A stretch of 64,000 nt of DNA, taken from assembly GCA_016858145.1 (NCBI GenBank), contig JAEHOE010000028.1, positions 977,852 through 1,041,851 on the forward strand, written 5' to 3'. Both the position numbers and the translations under genes were made by a program. The number at the start of each line of letters is the position of its first letter. Positions within the stretch are counted from its first letter, which is position 1. Below the pieces are notes generated by a model. It was given only the letters and a program-made list of their open reading frames with translations, was not told where the DNA came from and did not search any database. Source of the stretch: Edaphochlamys debaryana (Eukaryota; Chlorophyta; Chlorophyceae; Chlamydomonadales). Below, piece by piece: positions 43,301 through 50,544 of this stretch.

Positions 43301-45808
43301 GTCGTTACGGTCCATGGGCGTGACGTCGTCAGTGAGTGAGGACCCGTGGTAGCAGGCGGATGCCAGGACGCAGATGGGAGGCGGCGGCCTCGGCAGGGCG
43401 ACCGCGGCTTCGCGTTCCGTATAGCGCTGATACGTGTCCGCGCAGCCTTCGCCGAAGATCACGTCTCCTACCATGATGGCCGAAGCCCGGCGCCACATGT
43501 AGGCCTGCTGGCTGGCCGGCAGGGCTTGGGGGTCCGAACCAGGTTGCTCGGCCGGTAGCGGAGGCACGAGGGCATCGCGAACTGCTGGGGCCGGCAGCGG
43601 TGGCGGCAGGTAAGGGTACCGCGACGCCAGAGCCGCAGCCAGCACCGGGGCTGTGGGTACAGGCTTCGCCCCCGCGGGGCGCGGGCCTTGGTCCGCAGAA
43701 GCCGCCGCCTCCAGAGCTGCGGGCGGAGCCCGAGTCGCGGGAGTCGCGGTCGCTTGGCGCTTGGGTGAAGGCACTGCAGGCGGGGCCTGGGCGCCAGCCT
43801 CCAGCGCTTCTCGGTTGCGCACCTGGGCGCTGCCGCTGGGACCCGCCGCCGCGGCGTCGCGCTGGGGCGTCGCCGAGGTCGAGGGCCCGGCGGCTGCGGC
43901 AGGGGGCACCTCAGAGGGCCGGCTGCGCTCCTTGCGAGGCAGTGGCGGGGCAGGCTGAGGTGCCGGGAGCGGTCGCTGCTCCCGCCAGCCGATGGTCTGC
44001 CCCTTGAAGGCGAGCCAGTCCCGGAGCTTACGGCACCAGTCGATGTAAGCACCGATGAAGTGGGTACTGGAGTGGATGTGGCGCTCACTCTGGCGGTAGA
44101 CGGAGACGTTGGGGCGATCTAGGTCGGGGCCCATGCGCGCCAGCACCTCCTCCGTCCACTGGCACTCACGGCGAAGCTGCTTGTCACCTCGGTCGTACGC
44201 CTTGGCCAGGGGGAGCGCAGGCAGGTCTTCAGGCCATGGTTGCAGATCGACCTCGTTAATGGGCTGGAAGAAGCCCTTGATGTCCAGGCTGCCGAGCGAG
44301 TCCTGCAGCTCCGGGGTCCACCGCAGCAGCGTGGGTCCGCCCAGCAAGGCGTGCAGCAGGCAGTAGTCCTGGCTGTGCCGCGACCAAGGTGGGTAGCGCA
44401 GCGGGTTGCCGAGCCGGGGGCCGGCACCTCGGTAGTTCTCGTGACCAGGGAAGACGGCCAGATCTCGGTAAGCCTGCAGCTTCGTCGCCTCGCGCAGACA
44501 GCTGCAGAGGGTGCAGGGGCGGCGTGAGCCTGAGAGCCGTCCAGGCGTCCCAGGGGATTGACTGCGAGACCTCTGCGGAGAGCCCAAAGGTCGGTGGCCG
44601 CCAGCTCCACCACTGCCGCTGCGGCGGGGTTGACGGTCGCCTGAACGCTCACGCTCGTGGTCACGGCCTCGGCTCTCAGCACCTCTGTCGCGGGAACGGG
44701 AGCGGCCGCGGCTGGACTGACGCCCTTCATCTCGGGATGAGGTGGGGCGCCGTGGGTGGTCGTGCGTAGCCAGGGCCTGGATCTCGGGGCCCCCCTTCGG
44801 CGGAGCCGAGGCGGCGGACGTAGGCACTTGGGTGTGGTGCGGCTCCACCTCCTCGAGTTGGGGCCCAGACAGCTCCCCACGCACGTCAGCCTCCGCCAGC
44901 TCCTCGTCCTCGTACACGAGCATCTCCTCCTCAACCACCTCCTCCGCGGTGTCGAGGCTGGTGGCGAAGGCCACGCTGGCGCCGTCCGTGGGGCTCCAGT
45001 CCCATATGCGGATGCGGCGGTCGCTCAGCCCCAGCGAAGACGCCAGCGGGTGAGCGTAGTCGCTGGGATCGCACCGCATGGTGGGGATGTGCACAGAGAC
45101 GGTCTTGGGCCGGGCCTTGGCCTCAGCCACCGGAGGTGGCGAGGGCTCGAAGGGCAGCAGGGCCGTGGCGTAGCAGGCACGGAGCGAGGCTGCCACCTTC
45201 TCCAGCTCCGGCGGGGCCGGAACCAGCGCCACATGGCCGTTGATGGTCTCGTCGCCCTGGTGCAGCCCGGAGTGGAAGCGGAGGTGCGGGCGCGGGTAGT
45301 AGTCGTACAGCATGCCGCACTGGTGGAAGCGCGGCCCGCCCCACAGCATGGTGAAGAGACCGGCCGCCCAGTCGTCGGGGACGACCAGGAAGTCCCCGCA
45401 GACGCGCAGCTCGGACGCGGTGCCAGGCGTGATGACGTTCCACACGCGGGCGATGCCAAGGGGTCGGCTGCTCTGGCGCAGGGACTTGACGCCGGCGTTA
45501 CAGGGCTCCAGCTTGACGCCGAGGCTCTCGTACAAGCTCTGAACCATGAGGCCCACCGTGTTGCACATCGTGTCGGGACCGATGCCGGGAGGGAAGATCA
45601 GGGTGCCGTCGGCCTTGAGCAGGCCAGCGCCGCGCTTGGGGTCGCTGTTGTCGACGTAGTGGAGGGAGCCGGCGAGCTCGCTCTTCAAGTACCGCTTGAT
45701 CTCTTCCACCTTGGAGCCGGCGGTGGCGGCCGTGGATGAGCAGGCGAGGGCGGAGGCCTCGGGCGCCACCTCGGGGGTCTTGAGCAGATCCAGCAGCTCG
45801 GCCATCAT
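40373..45808 (-). CDS. pol, upstream part: retropepsin-like domains, hydrophobic segment, reverse transcriptase
   Basis: 1811 codons. ATG at 45808 overlaps the gag stop (ATGA). The N-terminal part has a retropepsin-like stretch (PDTMCNTVGLMVQSLYES to GDFLVVPDDW, about 45240-45600). A second is at about 42850-43240 (SVDMGLTGACCLMR, VVFGRPFLSLL). Between them lie Ser/Arg- and Pro-rich spacers. A coiled coil (about 41815-41975) precedes a strongly hydrophobic helix (FTFAIVMLVFLGCW, about 41680-41725). RT follows (about 40376-41280) with KCDCRAAFNQLPL and the active-site box YLFVDDAAV (about 40618-40645), so both catalytic Asp are present. The frame ends at TAA where the conserved N-Y-Y-R motif would continue. 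RT activity therefore looks possible, but the RNase H/integrase part needs read-through. Confidence 0.85.
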   Translation of the reverse strand: MMAELLDLLKTPEVAPEASALACSSTAATAGSKVEEIKRYLKSELAGSLHYVDNSDPKRGAGLLKADGTLIFPPGIGPDTMCNTVGLMVQSLYESLGVKLEPCNAGVKSLRQSSRPLGIARVWNVITPGTASELRVCGDFLVVPDDWAAGLFTMLWGGPRFHQCGMLYDYYPRPHLRFHSGLHQGDETINGHVALVPAPPELEKVAASLRACYATALLPFEPSPPPVAEAKARPKTVSVHIPTMRCDPSDYAHPLASSLGLSDRRIRIWDWSPTDGASVAFATSLDTAEEVVEEEMLVYEDEELAEADVRGELSGPQLEEVEPHHTQVPTSAASAPPKGGPEIQALATHDHPRRPTSSRDEGRQSSRGRSRSRDRGAESRGRDHERERSGDRQPRRSGSGGAGGHRPLGSPQRSRSQSPGTPGRLSGSRRPCTLCSCLREATKLQAYRDLAVFPGHENYRGAGPRLGNPLRYPPWSRHSQDYCLLHALLGGPTLLRWTPELQDSLGSLDIKGFFQPINEVDLQPWPEDLPALPLAKAYDRGDKQLRRECQWTEEVLARMGPDLDRPNVSVYRQSERHIHSSTHFIGAYIDWCRKLRDWLAFKGQTIGWREQRPLPAPQPAPPLPRKERSRPSEVPPAAAAGPSTSATPQRDAAAAGPSGSAQVRNREALEAGAQAPPAVPSPKRQATATPATRAPPAALEAAASADQGPRPAGAKPVPTAPVLAAALASRYPYLPPPLPAPAVRDALVPPLPAEQPGSDPQALPASQQAYMWRRASAIMVGDVIFGEGCADTYQRYTEREAAVALPRPPPPICVLASACYHGSSLTDDVTPMDRNDLCTGLLFGDNERSRWESQGLPKIEITCAGFDITSASYSVDMGLTGACCLMRQDLFNGVPVAVLQDTAVTTAGLYHEDEVIKVFGARGVKKSFYSTKRTARDVRIFINGTLGRDGAPSEPAAIMVQVPVAPVLPVEDLPYGVVFGRPFLSLLRANISVRTSGDEYWLSYPVDDTASWRTRLWLCNRYTDNAIRFCTLATAPASSRGGVEPEPESKLSSSSKLLEPAPPLAAKPGDEQPDSASGNSGPGPAGERDGKALPDSRYCATPRQLPFRVKANTPAKRSINGPGAAGLSPAAESLEAGESPAPGAAGAESRTKGSCFLPGCGLIDHDVYGVPFARALHLLCDLGARTIAYGATTFGIWVPLPHCPRAIARLIAASPVYGPVQQYDTFGADTTDAEDEDWHSTSSEEESDDDAELDEQLDDWMEHVQWRLGCMILHRVTRSINRKLARQVRRELRRQEELRAQAFTAMEQARRQYQSLVKRQFLQQRAERWAAAAGTKVSKRKYVPPDANTKSATPARWRFNSYKAFTFAIVMLVFLGCWRLSDAAPDCIPHPAYPQGGQWLAPSWAQLEQSPATIPLEQALQRLRLRGPSPPASRPPPQAPPVGPPSAEAPPSACVTDAVPSNVPSGVGPAAPPTEPPDLAASRPSAANVTTPDGARAPPEDSTLVKQEAGYTLCIRPDMTEEQRDSLKTLFSKYDHLFARSLKDIGCYRGELGPVRLELKHNNPIFEAQRRHSAAERLVEDTKCRELYGADIIEPSNSTQYAMNVTLPRKKGIDGSYESNEYRYCADARRINAASVRDYFRPPAPEDLFDRILGARFITKCDCRAAFNQLPLAEEDCDKTSFWWNNTLWRYKRLMYGAVNATAAWQRVLSHHVRKYGLQDCVYLFVDDAAVTGRTAEEHEQNLARFLAMLDEINIKLHPDKTVVAADKIEFLGHMVSADGLRPVQAKVAAIQAIQPPRSLTELQALLSLCN

Positions 45809-47820
45809 CTTGCCCAGGATCTCGAGCGTCTTGCCGCCGTCTTGCCCGGCGCCATGGGGCCGAAGCGGACGTTAGAGCTGCCGTCCTTCATGTGCGAGAA
45901 GGAGACCTGCTCCACGGGTGGCAGGCGCATGGAGCTGGGCAGCGGCCCGGGGGGCAGCTGCCGGAAGCTGGCAGGCATGGGCTCCTTGGTGGTGTTGAAG
46001 GCCGCGGCCGAGGAGGCCTGCGGCGGCCACACGGTCTGGCCCTGGATTGGCGTTGGCGGCCCAGTCGGGGACACGGCGGGACCGGTCTCCTTGCTGGCGA
46101 AGCTGCCGACGCTGTTGCACGCGCTCATACCCCCCCCCAGCTGGGAGACCGAAGCCGACGTGGCCAGGGCTGCGCCGGGGGTGCCGTACTCTACGTACGT
46201 GACGAACGTACTGTTGTACGGGTGCTGGGCCACCGAGAGGACGTCCGTGTGCAGAGCGGACGCCGAGCTCGGCGCGTACGAGGATGGCGGTGGGTGCGAG
46301 AAAGGCGGAGCCCCGTAGCCCATGGGCCAGGACGGTGGCGGCGGCACACCGGGCGGCGGGGCCGCCGGGGCCCGGAAGGAGGCCGAGGACGCGAAGGCAC
46401 CTGCAGGCGGAGCCTGAGGGCCCTGGCCGTAGCCGTAGCTGTGGCCGTACGACGAGGGCGGCGGCGTGGAGTAGCCGTAGCTGTAGCCGTAGGGCGCGGG
46501 ACCCTGGCCGTAGTGCAGCGCCGCAGGCGGAGCCTGGGACTGCGGGTACGGCGAGGCCTCTGCAGCGTAGGCCGCGTGCTGCGGGTTGCCCTTGCCCCGG
46601 TTGTTGTCCTTGGGCTTGGCGTAGTCCTGCCTGCGGGGGCGGTCGCCCTGCGGCTGCTGCTGGTGCGGCGCCGAGAGCAGCGCCGCGTACTCCGGCTTCT
46701 TGCGGACCAGCTCCGCCCAGGCGTTGTCCATGTTGATGGACTTGGGGTGGCCGGGCAGCGCGGTCAGGTTGCCGGCCTTGGCGTTGGTCGTGCAGAAGTC
46801 CACCGAGTGGTGCTTGGCGTTGCAGAAGGAGCAGTCGCCCGTGGAGCCGGTGGCGGGGCCGGGCTCCGCCTTGGGCCAGCGGGGCTTGTTGCCGCCGCTC
46901 GACTGCTGCTGCTGCTGGCGCCCGCCCGCCTGGCCGCCGTAGCCCTTGCCGTGGTCCTGGCGACCGGAGTGCGTGGCCAGAGCCGAGACGCTGTTGGCCA
47001 TGCGCTCAATCTGCGACGAGAGGCGGGCGATGTCGGCCGAGCCCACGCCGGTGGCGCTGGTGCTCTCGGAGACGGGGCCAGCAGACGTGGCGAACGCCTT
47101 GACCTTCTTGGGGTCCTTGACCTTGCTGTCGGCGGCCTCCTGCTCGACCCGGAAGGCACTGTAGATCTCGTGGCAGCGGACGATGGCCTTGGCGAGGTCC
47201 CAGGCGGTGGGGTCGCTGTCCTCCTTGCCCAGGTAGCTGACCTTGATGGTGTCATTCATGAAGCTGGCCTTGACCCAGTGCGACTCCATGACGGCCCGGA
47301 GCCAGCGCTCGGTGCGGACGCGCCTCGAGATGCTGGCCTCGCTGATGGGCCTGACGATGGAGAGGAAGCGGGCGCCCGCCGTCATGGGGTCCTCAAGGGG
47401 CTCGACGCCGAAGGTGTCGTAGCTCTTCTTGGACGTGGGGTCCTCGCGGCCGAACTTCTTGGCCAGGGCCTCCAGCAGGTACTCGCAGGCGTCGAGCTTG
47501 AGGTCAGGGAGCTTGGCCTGGCCCTTGTACTCGGGGGGATTGGCGACGCCGGCGTGGAGCAGGGTCCACTTGTCCTTGTGCTCAGTCAGGGCCTCGGCGC
47601 CCTCGGTCGCACACCAGCCTTGCACGACCAGGTTGAGGTTGTTGCCCCCATCCTTGGTGAGCCCGCCGGCCATGCCCGCGAGGATGAGCTCGGCTATCAG
47701 GGCCTTGTTGTCGCCTCGGTCGCTCATGGCCCACTGTTTGACGAACAGGCGAGCGAACTGCAGGAAGGCGGGAAGGGAAGTTGGCTTAGCATCGAAGCTG
47801 GGACAGTTGCGGTCGCCCAT
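45805..47820 (-). CDS. gag
   Basis: 671 codons from MGDRNCPSFDAK. The first about 250 residues are helical and capsid-like (LPAFLQFARLFVKQWAMSD, ERWLRAVMESHWVKASFMND). A CCHC zinc knuckle (CSFCNAKHHSVDFC, C-x2-C-x4-H-x4-C, about 46794-46835) would bind the RNA genome. A long Pro/Gly/Tyr/Ala-rich tail follows with repeated YGYSYGY/YGHSYGYG motifs. The frame is open upstream of this ATG to about 48020, with Pro/Ala-rich sequence ending PPRWSEDED, so the true start may be earlier. The stop TGA overlaps the pol ATG as ATGA, suggesting termination-reinitiation or fusion by frameshift. Confidence 0.85.
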   Translation of the reverse strand: MGDRNCPSFDAKPTSLPAFLQFARLFVKQWAMSDRGDNKALIAELILAGMAGGLTKDGGNNLNLVVQGWCATEGAEALTEHKDKWTLLHAGVANPPEYKGQAKLPDLKLDACEYLLEALAKKFGREDPTSKKSYDTFGVEPLEDPMTAGARFLSIVRPISEASISRRVRTERWLRAVMESHWVKASFMNDTIKVSYLGKEDSDPTAWDLAKAIVRCHEIYSAFRVEQEAADSKVKDPKKVKAFATSAGPVSESTSATGVGSADIARLSSQIERMANSVSALATHSGRQDHGKGYGGQAGGRQQQQQSSGGNKPRWPKAEPGPATGSTGDCSFCNAKHHSVDFCTTNAKAGNLTALPGHPKSINMDNAWAELVRKKPEYAALLSAPHQQQPQGDRPRRQDYAKPKDNNRGKGNPQHAAYAAEASPYPQSQAPPAALHYGQGPAPYGYSYGYSTPPPSSYGHSYGYGQGPQAPPAGAFASSASFRAPAAPPPGVPPPPSWPMGYGAPPFSHPPPSSYAPSSASALHTDVLSVAQHPYNSTFVTYVEYGTPGAALATSASVSQLGGGMSACNSVGSFASKETGPAVSPTGPPTPIQGQTVWPPQASSAAAFNTTKEPMPASFRQLPPGPLPSSMRLPPVEQVSFSHMKDGSSNVRFGPMAPGKTAARRSRSWAR

Positions 47821-47942
47821 GTCTTCGTCTTCGCTCCACCTGGGCGGAGCCCGGGGAGATAGCTGGGCAGCAGGTGCCGGCGCAGGCAGCGCCGGGGCGG
47901 GAGGAGTTTGCTCCCCGTCGCCCTCCTCAGCAGGTGCTAAGT

Positions 47943-48749
47943 CTAGAGCCCCCGCAGCCGCAGGCTGGGGAGGCTGTGCTTGATCGGCCGGGGCGGGGCC
48001 GGGCCGAGATCTTGCTGCTCACCAGGCGCGTCGGGCGGTGCCGGCAGGCGATGCCCGAGCTCCTCAGCGAGTGCAGGTGGAGCCCCCGCAGCCGAGGGCT
48101 GCGGGGCTGGCGGAGAGGGAACGCGGGCGGGGCCCGGTCCCGAAGACGCTCCAGCAGCGCTGCCACCGGAGTTGGAGCCAGAAGGGCCTGCAACGTCGTT
48201 GCGGGTTGGCTCAGTCGCGAGGTCAGCCGAAGGCGCGCGACGATGTTGAGGCTCACCGGAGCCTCTGGAGTTCGACGGCCCAGCACCGGCGGAGCCGGTG
48301 GGGTCTTGCTCAAATAGCGGGTTGCCGCGAAGAGCAGTTGTAGCCGCTCGCGGGTCAGCGCGGCCTCGTCCGCGAGTTGGGCTTGCAGGTGCCGAGCGTA
48401 TGGGAGTACCTGCGTTTCGGGCGTTCAGCAGGGCAGCCAAACGATCGATCGGGAGATTAGCCTCCTGCTCTTCTTGTCTACGGAGCTCGCGCGCTGCAGC
48501 TCGACTCGCGGTCGTGGACACAGGCGTGAGCTGAGGAATCGGCAGAGGCGCGGCCGCGGGCCCACGCCTATCAGCACCAGACACAGTCTGTTGCTTGGAC
48601 TTCCTAGAAGACTCCTTGGAAGCCAGATCGCAGCGCGGGCGGAGCCCGGAGCAATCGAGTCTGGGAGTCCGTAGCGCGCGGCGCCAGCGGACGAAAGAGA
48701 AGTCGGAAGCAAATCGGCGAGCAAAGACGCAGGCGGTGCCTGGGCTCAC
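47943..48749 (-). CDS. Pro/Ala-rich leader ORF of the retrotransposon
   Basis: 268 codons starting inside the 5' LTR. A middle segment contains RAAARELRRQEEQEANLPID and RLAALLNARNAGTP, a charged helix; the rest is low-complexity Pro/Ala/Ser. Its last roughly 75 nt overlap the open extension of the gag frame (about 47945-48020), so a frameshift or a splice could join the two into one longer Gag. It may also simply be a mutated part of gag. No catalytic motif. Confidence 0.5.
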   Translation of the reverse strand: MSPGTACVFARRFASDFSFVRWRRALRTPRLDCSGLRPRCDLASKESSRKSKQQTVSGADRRGPAAAPLPIPQLTPVSTTASRAAARELRRQEEQEANLPIDRLAALLNARNAGTPIRSAPASPTRGRGRADPRAATTALRGNPLFEQDPTGSAGAGPSNSRGSGEPQHRRAPSADLATEPTRNDVAGPSGSNSGGSAAGASSGPGPARVPSPPAPQPSAAGAPPALAEELGHRLPAPPDAPGEQQDLGPAPPRPIKHSLPSLRLRGL

Positions 48750-49162
48750 TTCTAGGACCAGCGCCGAGGCTCAGCAGCTGGGTCGAGCGAAAGCTCCTCG
48801 GGAAGTCGTCGGATGGCACAGAGACTGCGCCGCAGGCGCTAGAGGCAGCAGAGCAGCAACACTCTAGTAGTTACAGTCACAGCAGAGTAGATCCGCAGCA
48901 AGTAGTGGTGGCAGTGCTTCCGACTTGCTAGTCGGAAGCTGGGCGTTCGCCTAAGTCCCCCCGATCGGAAGGGCTCATTGCCGTACCTCAGGTGCCCATG
49001 CCACGTGTCCCACGAGGCGAACCCTGGTGACACAACCCTAGTCACAACCCCAGACGTACCCTCCAGCACCAAGCAGCAGACCAACCACAAACCTCCAGCA
49101 CCCTACCTCAACTCCCAACCGGCAACCATACTGTGACAGCGACGGTACTGTGCTCTGTCAGC
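48712..49162 (-). repeat. 5' LTR (451 bp)
   Basis: Partner of 35125-35575. It would contain the element's promoter. Flanks differ completely from those of the 3' LTR. Confidence 0.9.
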
Positions 49163-50544
49163 GGCGGAGGTGCTAGCACGTGATGGTTGACAACGGATCG
49201 TGGACGTGGAGCTATCTGAGTCAGCAGGCCTCCCCGCCGGTGATGTGGTAGGCTGCCCAGCGGGCCCAGGTCCCCGTCGTGCCATGCGTGCGTGTCGAGC
49301 TTGGGTTTGTGTGCTGCCTAGCATTACAGTGTACCGGCAACTTGCCGCCCGGTGTACGGCAGCATTGGATAGTTCTTGGCGTGCTGCCTGGCCTTACAGT
49401 ATAAATTGCCGCATCACCGACTGCACCTCCTCAGGCATCGCCCCCGTGCGTATGGCCCCGGAACACAACGTCCGTCAGCCACGCCCAGGCCAAAGCCACG
49501 CCGGACGCCGGCCGCTGCCCTGCCGACCAGTGTGCCGCGCGCTACAAGTAGTCCCAGCTCACTGGGGCCGAGCGGGCCGGCACAGCCCGCCGGCCAGCCG
49601 CTGAGCCTGATTATCGCCTGAGCATCCGGCAGCAGACGGACACAAGCGGGCAACCTCCTGTGCAGATGCGCGAGCTGACGGCTGAGCGGTGATTGATGGG
49701 GCCCAGTTCGTTCGGCCGCCCGCTTCATCGCCTGATTTGCCCCTGGAGGACTGCTGGTCTCATGCTTCTGCGTGCCGCCGAGCGGTACTACTGTCAAATC
49801 GCTCACGATCCCCGTTGCATGTAGGGGGCGGGCAAAGGTGTCCGCCGGGGACAAGTGGGCGTTGGCCGGCCCTCAGGCGTCAGCCGAGGGCCAGCAGGCT
49901 GGCCGACGGGAACACGGCCGCGGGGAGGTAGAACGGGTACCCGTCTGACTGCGGCTGACGACCTGGCAGACCTCTCGCTGACCTCTACGACGCAGTCGCA
50001 GTGGTATCCGAAAGGGTCCGCTCTTTGCCGCATGCCATGTGCGAACGCGTACCATGCCGCCCAGCCAGGTTACCTGGCGACCTTCAAGCTCCTAGGCGCA
50101 CGTAACCAGTGTATTCGAAGTGCTGTCTTAAACAGCGTATGCTGGCGCTGCAGCCGCAGCGGGTGCGTTGCTGCCGACGTGCCCGCTCGCCGTGACGACA
50201 TAAAAATACAACCCTAGCGCCTAGGAGATCTCACAGCGGGCGGTTCTCCTTACAGTGGCCTTGTGAGAAATGGTAGTTCACAAAGACGTCCAGACTGGCC
50301 CAGGCCCAGGCCCATCAACAAAAGCGTATGGACGACACAGGCCCCGCGGCCCCGGTCGCTCGGCACCTCTGCACCGCGGCATACTCTTACCGGCATGCAG
50401 CAAGCTCGTTATAGGTGTCTGTATCTCCATACGTCGATCACTGAACGCGTCTTGAAGGTTCCGCACAAAATACACCCGGCAACGGGCGCGGTCTTCGTTA
50501 AGCTCTATGCCTCACGCGCTTAGCTAGGGCAAGCCCTACCTCAC
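49163..50544. other. Intergenic region upstream of kinase B
   Basis: No gene, RNA or repeat supported. Short open frames here lack domain or splice evidence. It presumably includes the kinase B promoter. Confidence 0.4.

Larger units (their letters stand above)
35125..49162 (-). mobile_element. Ty3/Gypsy-type LTR retrotransposon (about 14 kb) with methyltransferase-like and PHD domains
   Basis: Two 451-bp direct repeats that look identical by eye bound the element. On the minus strand the order is: 5' LTR, Pro-rich ORF, gag with CCHC knuckle, two retropepsin-like segments, coiled coil and a hydrophobic helix, RT, RNase H, methyltransferase-like domain, integrase, PHD finger, second methyltransferase-like ORF, 3' LTR. 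RT, RNase H and integrase in this order define the Ty3/Gypsy type. A purine run (AAGGGGGGG on the minus strand, about 35626-35634) may be the polypurine tract, but it is separated from the LTR by the inner 50-bp repeat. Near-identical LTRs imply recent insertion. No 4-6 bp target duplication is visible. Confidence 0.9.

Noticed and set aside
45892..47862. 656-codon plus-strand ORF
   Set aside because: Antisense of gag. The gag frame has a zinc knuckle and capsid-like helices; the plus frame is Arg/Gly/Val-rich shadow sequence.
48680..48686. Primer-binding-site candidate TGGCGCC on the minus strand, like the start of a tRNA-Lys-type PBS
   Set aside because: Only 7 bp match and it lies about 25 nt from the LTR edge, farther than usual; not annotated.
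48839..49090. Short minus-strand ORF present in both LTRs (also 35252-35503)
   Set aside because: Lies wholly inside the LTR, has no domain, and is duplicated only because the LTR is.
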